Shown: positions 8,601 through 10,858 of the stretch, in pieces
How the letters are laid out: each line of letters begins with the position of its first letter
How positions within the stretch are numbered: position 1 is the first letter of the stretch
NCBI GenBank assembly: GCA_902459845.2
Contig: CABPSV020000065.1
Coordinates: 22,347 to 33,204 of the forward strand
Length of the DNA stretch: 10,858 nucleotides
From: Hepatocystis sp. ex Piliocolobus tephrosceles
Lineage: Eukaryota > Apicomplexa > Aconoidasida > Haemosporida > Plasmodiidae
Direction: 5' to 3'
The notes under the pieces: model-generated
Databases searched by the model: none
What the model was told of the DNA's origin: nothing
What the model saw: the letters and a program-made list of their open reading frames with translations, nothing else
Made by a program: the position numbers and the translations under genes

Positions 8601-10858
8601 TATATTAGAAGTTGAAACAAATGAAATTTTGAATGAGGAAAATAGGAAAAGCGAACTCGAAATGAATCAAACAGATAAAAAATCAGATGTTTCAAAGATT
8701 TCAAATATGGCAAGTGTGTTAAGTGAAAATGCAAACAAACAAAGTAAAAGAACTTTATCTTTTGTACAATCTACACATATCAATTATTCAAAAAGGTTGA
8801 AAAATGATCCCACTGATACCTTAAATGATTCTACAGTTTTACAAGACAGTAACAATAAAAAAGTTTGGAAAGAAAAGAATAATAACATTGTTGGAGAAAG
8901 TAGTAATAAGGTATATAAAGAAAGCAGTAACAAGATAAACTCAACTAGTGATACTAACAACTATAATAGCGGAAATAATAGCGGAAATAATAACGGAAAT
9001 AATAGCGGAAATAATAGCGGAAATAATAGCGGAAATAATAACGGAAATAATAACGGAAATAATAACGGAAATAATAGCGGAAATAATAACGGAAATAATA
9101 GCGGAAATAACAGTGGAAATAACAGTGGAAATAGCAACGACGGATATATTAAAGAAAATTTGTTATATAGCCTACATGGTGTGATTAAAAAAAGTAACAG
9201 TGTTGTATCAAAAATATACAGTTCACATATAAAATTAAGTTTTTTTTTTAATATATTTTTTTATAAAACTAATGACATAAATAGCATTTTATCAAGTAGT
9301 TTATTTACTTATTGTAAAAAATTCAAAACTTTTAAAAAAGAGGTACCTAAAATGATTAAAGTTATGAATATAAATAATATCACTCATATACTGATTACTA
9401 AATTTTTATTACATTTAGTTAAAGAAATAAAAAGTGTACATTGTGATGCGGTGTATATAAAAAGAAATATATGGCGTAGTAATAGTTCCACAACAGTAAT
9501 TGAAAACAACAAAAATGATACTTACGAAAAAGAATCTGTTGAATTTGATTATGATATGAACGTTATGAATATAAAAAAAACAGACTTCCATATATGTTAT
9601 ACATTTTTAGAATATACGTTAAAAAAAGATAACGATACAACTAACACATTTTTAAATTATTTAAACCAAATTATATTACACCTTTATGAAAAAAAAAGAG
9701 AAAATATAATATTAAGTGTTATAATAACATTTACTATCTATAATTTTATAACATTCTTTCAAAAACAAGAAAAAAAGATTTCTTTAGAGGAGATTGAAAA
9801 TATGACTTTAGAACATATTTGTAATGAAATATATAATCATTGTTTAATTGGTTTATTATTAAAACAGAATAATTTTTATATACATACAAAAATTGACTTT
9901 ATTTATGTTAATGATATATATACACATGAGCTAAAAAATCATTTAAAATTTATTCCTAAAAATATAAATAAAGAACTTTTTTTTTTATTAAATTTTAATA
10001 AATATGCTTTTCAAAAAGGGCAATATAAAAAAATAGAAACAATTAAAATATTAAAAAAAAATATAAAAAATAAATTATACACTTCTGAGATATTAAATTA
10101 TATTTATTATAACACTTTGTATTTACTTATTCATTTTTTTGCAAATATAAAATATTACCATTTACTCTTTATTAATTCACATAAAAAAAATGCGTTTTAT
10201 GAGTCTCCTAGCTCGTGTTATATAGTACAAGCAGATGTTGAGAAAGTTACATCCGGCAATAACACTGGTAGTAATCGTATTGGAAGGACAGAGAATGTTA
10301 CAAAAAATGAACTTAATAAATGTTATACCAACCAACAAAACAAAACCCACTGTGAAAACCAAAACCAAACATACGGTAAAAACAAAACTTACGGTAAAAA
10401 CCAAATCGACTGTGTTAAGGTCAAATTAAAAAAAGAACCGTACATCAATTATTTTAAAAAAAAGCTGTATATAATAAAATATTATAAGAAAATAAAAAAA
10501 CACTTAGTCCAAAATTTAAAAACGTATTTATCAGTTACTAATGTAAGTAAATATATAAAAAATGTAAACGAAGATAAACTTTTTTTTAATATTTTATTTA
10601 AGTATGACAATTCAGCTTTTTTCGTTCATACCTTGTTTTTACAAGAAGCAAAAAGTGAAAATATCAACGAAAAAGTTTGTTTAAATTTCGATGGGGAAAT
10701 AAAAAAAAAAAATAAGCGCATGTGCACATACATTGTTACTGAAAACAAGAATGGGAGAGAATATGTTAGTAATAAAAAAAAATCCAACATTAACCTGTAC
10801 AAATCAGGTGATTATGCAAATAACAATAACAATAACAATAACAATAACAATAACAGAA
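3484..10858 (+). CDS. giant Asn-rich Plasmodium-type protein, 3' truncated
   Basis: There is one open frame of 2458 codons with no stop before the window end, so the C-terminus is missing. The start is the first ATG after an in-frame TAG at 3460, in an AAAATG context, and the protein begins MNNNNKKKGYYKN. Residues 1 to about 1077 are low complexity: Asn runs with Ser, Tyr, Ile, Thr and Asp and several tandem repeats. From about 1078 the sequence changes to Leu/Ile/Phe/Tyr/Lys-rich blocks that look folded and helical (about 1078-1279, 1318-1442, 1605-1705, 1888-2240, 2310-2440). Linkers separate these blocks: an Arg/Ser/Thr-rich one (about 1280-1317), an NSVA/NSGP array (1525-1563), a charged stretch plus NSGN array (about 1706-1885) and a Lys/Asn/Gln stretch (about 2281-2309). 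There is no signal peptide or clear catalytic motif. A hydrophobic stretch near 7200-7255 (LVCFLFILINLV) could be a buried helix or, less likely, a membrane segment. An alpha-solenoid scaffold is possible but unproven. I do not recognise the family. No intron is needed anywhere in the 7.4 kb. Confidence 0.93.
3838..4056 (+). repeat. poly-Asn region with 18-bp YNNNNN repeat
   Basis: Asparagine runs lead into about five copies of an 18-bp unit coding Tyr followed by five Asn (3970-4056), with the same AAC/AAT order in each copy. The shared codon order shows recent unit duplication and not just selection for Asn. It lies in the N-terminal disordered part of the large protein. Confidence 0.9.
4429..4512 (+). 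repeat. 12-bp SNNI / SNND coding repeat
   Basis: Four exact copies of AGTAATAATATC (Ser-Asn-Asn-Ile, 4429-4476) are followed by three variants ending in Asp (SIND, SNND, SNND). The change from ATC to GAT/GAC marks a second unit type in the same array. Confidence 0.9.
4819..4908 (+). repeat. 15-bp SNNNN then YNNNN coding repeat
   Basis: Two units start with Ser (4819-4848) and four start with Tyr (4849-4908), each followed by AACAATAACAAT coding four Asn. The last unit has Ser in place of the final Asn. AGT and TAT replace each other at the first codon only. Confidence 0.9.
5212..5334 (+). repeat. 15-bp NNNNI coding repeat
   Basis: Five full copies of AATAATAACAATATA (Asn4-Ile, 5233-5307) are flanked by shortened 12-bp versions (NNNI) at both ends. 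The array lies within the low-complexity N-terminal half. The mirrored minus-strand frame (5194-5424) is a shadow. Confidence 0.9.
5638..5787 (+). repeat. poly-Asn / Asn-Ser tract with (AAC)9
   Basis: Nine AAC codons in a row (5641-5667) pass into alternating AAC/AAT and AAC/AGT hexamers, giving about 50 residues of Asn with regular Ser and one Asp. The hexamer AACAGT is repeated, a sign of slippage. Confidence 0.9.
5836..5889 (+). repeat. 18-bp NNNNFS coding repeat
   Basis: Three exact copies of an 18-bp unit (Asn4-Phe-Ser) are present. This array places an aromatic residue every six positions inside the Asn-rich region, like the YNNNNN repeat further upstream. Confidence 0.9.
6586..6690 (+). 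repeat. 15-bp TDVTN and TNITT coding repeat
   Basis: Three identical units code Thr-Asp-Val-Thr-Asn (6601-6645). They are flanked by related TDIAT units and by two TNITT-type units. This Thr-rich array closes the low-complexity half. The first folded-looking block starts about 25 bp later. Confidence 0.85.
8065..8172 (+). repeat. 12-bp NSVA / NSGP / NSGT coding repeat
   Basis: Nine 12-bp units occur: NSVA four times, then NNGP, NSGP, NSGT twice and NSGV. All start with AAT and nearly all with AATAGT. It is a flexible linker between two helical blocks of the large protein, directly after a Lys/Asp/Gly-rich stretch. Confidence 0.9.
8965..9132 (+). repeat. 12-bp NSGN / NNGN coding repeat, 14 units
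   Basis: Fourteen tandem 12-bp units code Asn-(Ser or Asn)-Gly-Asn, with AGC and AAC alternating at the second codon and GGA AAT constant. The last two units switch to AACAGT. It is the longest array in the gene and separates a charged linker from the next hydrophobic block. Confidence 0.95.
10324..10404 (+). repeat. Lys/Asn/Gln-rich degenerate coding repeat
   Basis: Irregular units built on AAA-AC-rich codons give Asn, Lys, Gln and Thr with two TYGKN motifs (10369-10404). The region links two helical blocks. Open frames on both strands here are shadows of this repeat. Confidence 0.6.
10819..10854 (+). repeat. (AATAAC)6, twelve Asn codons
   Basis: Six exact AATAAC hexamers code twelve Asn right at the window end, followed by Arg and a single base. 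The gene continues beyond the window. Confidence 0.95.

Noticed and set aside
8948..9184. Plus-strand frame with IIAEIITE repeats resembling a helical repeat protein
   Set aside because: It is the NSGN array read in another frame. The real frame is open for over 7 kb around it.
10177..10429. Two overlapping frames on opposite strands (Val/Phe-rich and Lys/Thr-rich)
   Set aside because: Both are alternative readings of the Lys/Asn/Gln-rich repeat within the large frame.

Overview
The window is eukaryotic nuclear DNA. It is very AT-rich, with long poly(A)/poly(T) runs, TA microsatellites, short introns and a huge asparagine-rich reading frame. This combination points to an apicomplexan of the genus Plasmodium. 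The asparagine runs use AAT and AAC mixed and there are almost no polyglutamine runs, which argues against Dictyostelium, the other obvious AT-rich, Asn-rich genome. The species cannot be fixed from sequence alone. There are no bacterial-type operons, RNA genes, CRISPR arrays or mobile elements that I can see.

Left part (1-1239, minus strand): a small multi-exon gene, read right to left, that only becomes visible after splicing. Four exons (1239-1140, 945-733, 569-439, 237-160) join in consistent phase into a highly charged coiled-coil protein of about 173 residues. I do not recognise its function. Its introns carry long homopolymers, including a 48-base poly(A) directly behind a splice donor. 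Beyond its last exon, at the window edge, lies an 11-bp minisatellite made of two homogenised variant blocks.

Middle (1240-3483): about 2.2 kb of non-coding DNA between two divergently oriented genes, presumably carrying both promoters and both 5' leaders. It holds poly(dA:dT) tracts, TA and tetranucleotide microsatellites, a 10-bp tandem repeat, a tandem duplication of about 28 bp and an A/C-rich tract of about 200 bp. Each start codon is preceded by a very short upstream ORF.

Right part (3484-10858, plus strand): one uninterrupted reading frame of 2458 codons that runs off the window without a stop. Its first roughly 1080 residues are almost pure low-complexity sequence (Asn with Ser, Tyr, Ile, Thr, Asp), with in-frame tandem repeats of 12, 15 and 18 bp. 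The remainder alternates between blocks of normal-looking, Leu/Ile/Phe/Tyr/Lys-rich helical sequence and inserted repeat linkers. It is best called a conserved-type Asn-rich Plasmodium protein of unknown function. Nothing in the window shows that the two genes work together. They share only the intergenic region.
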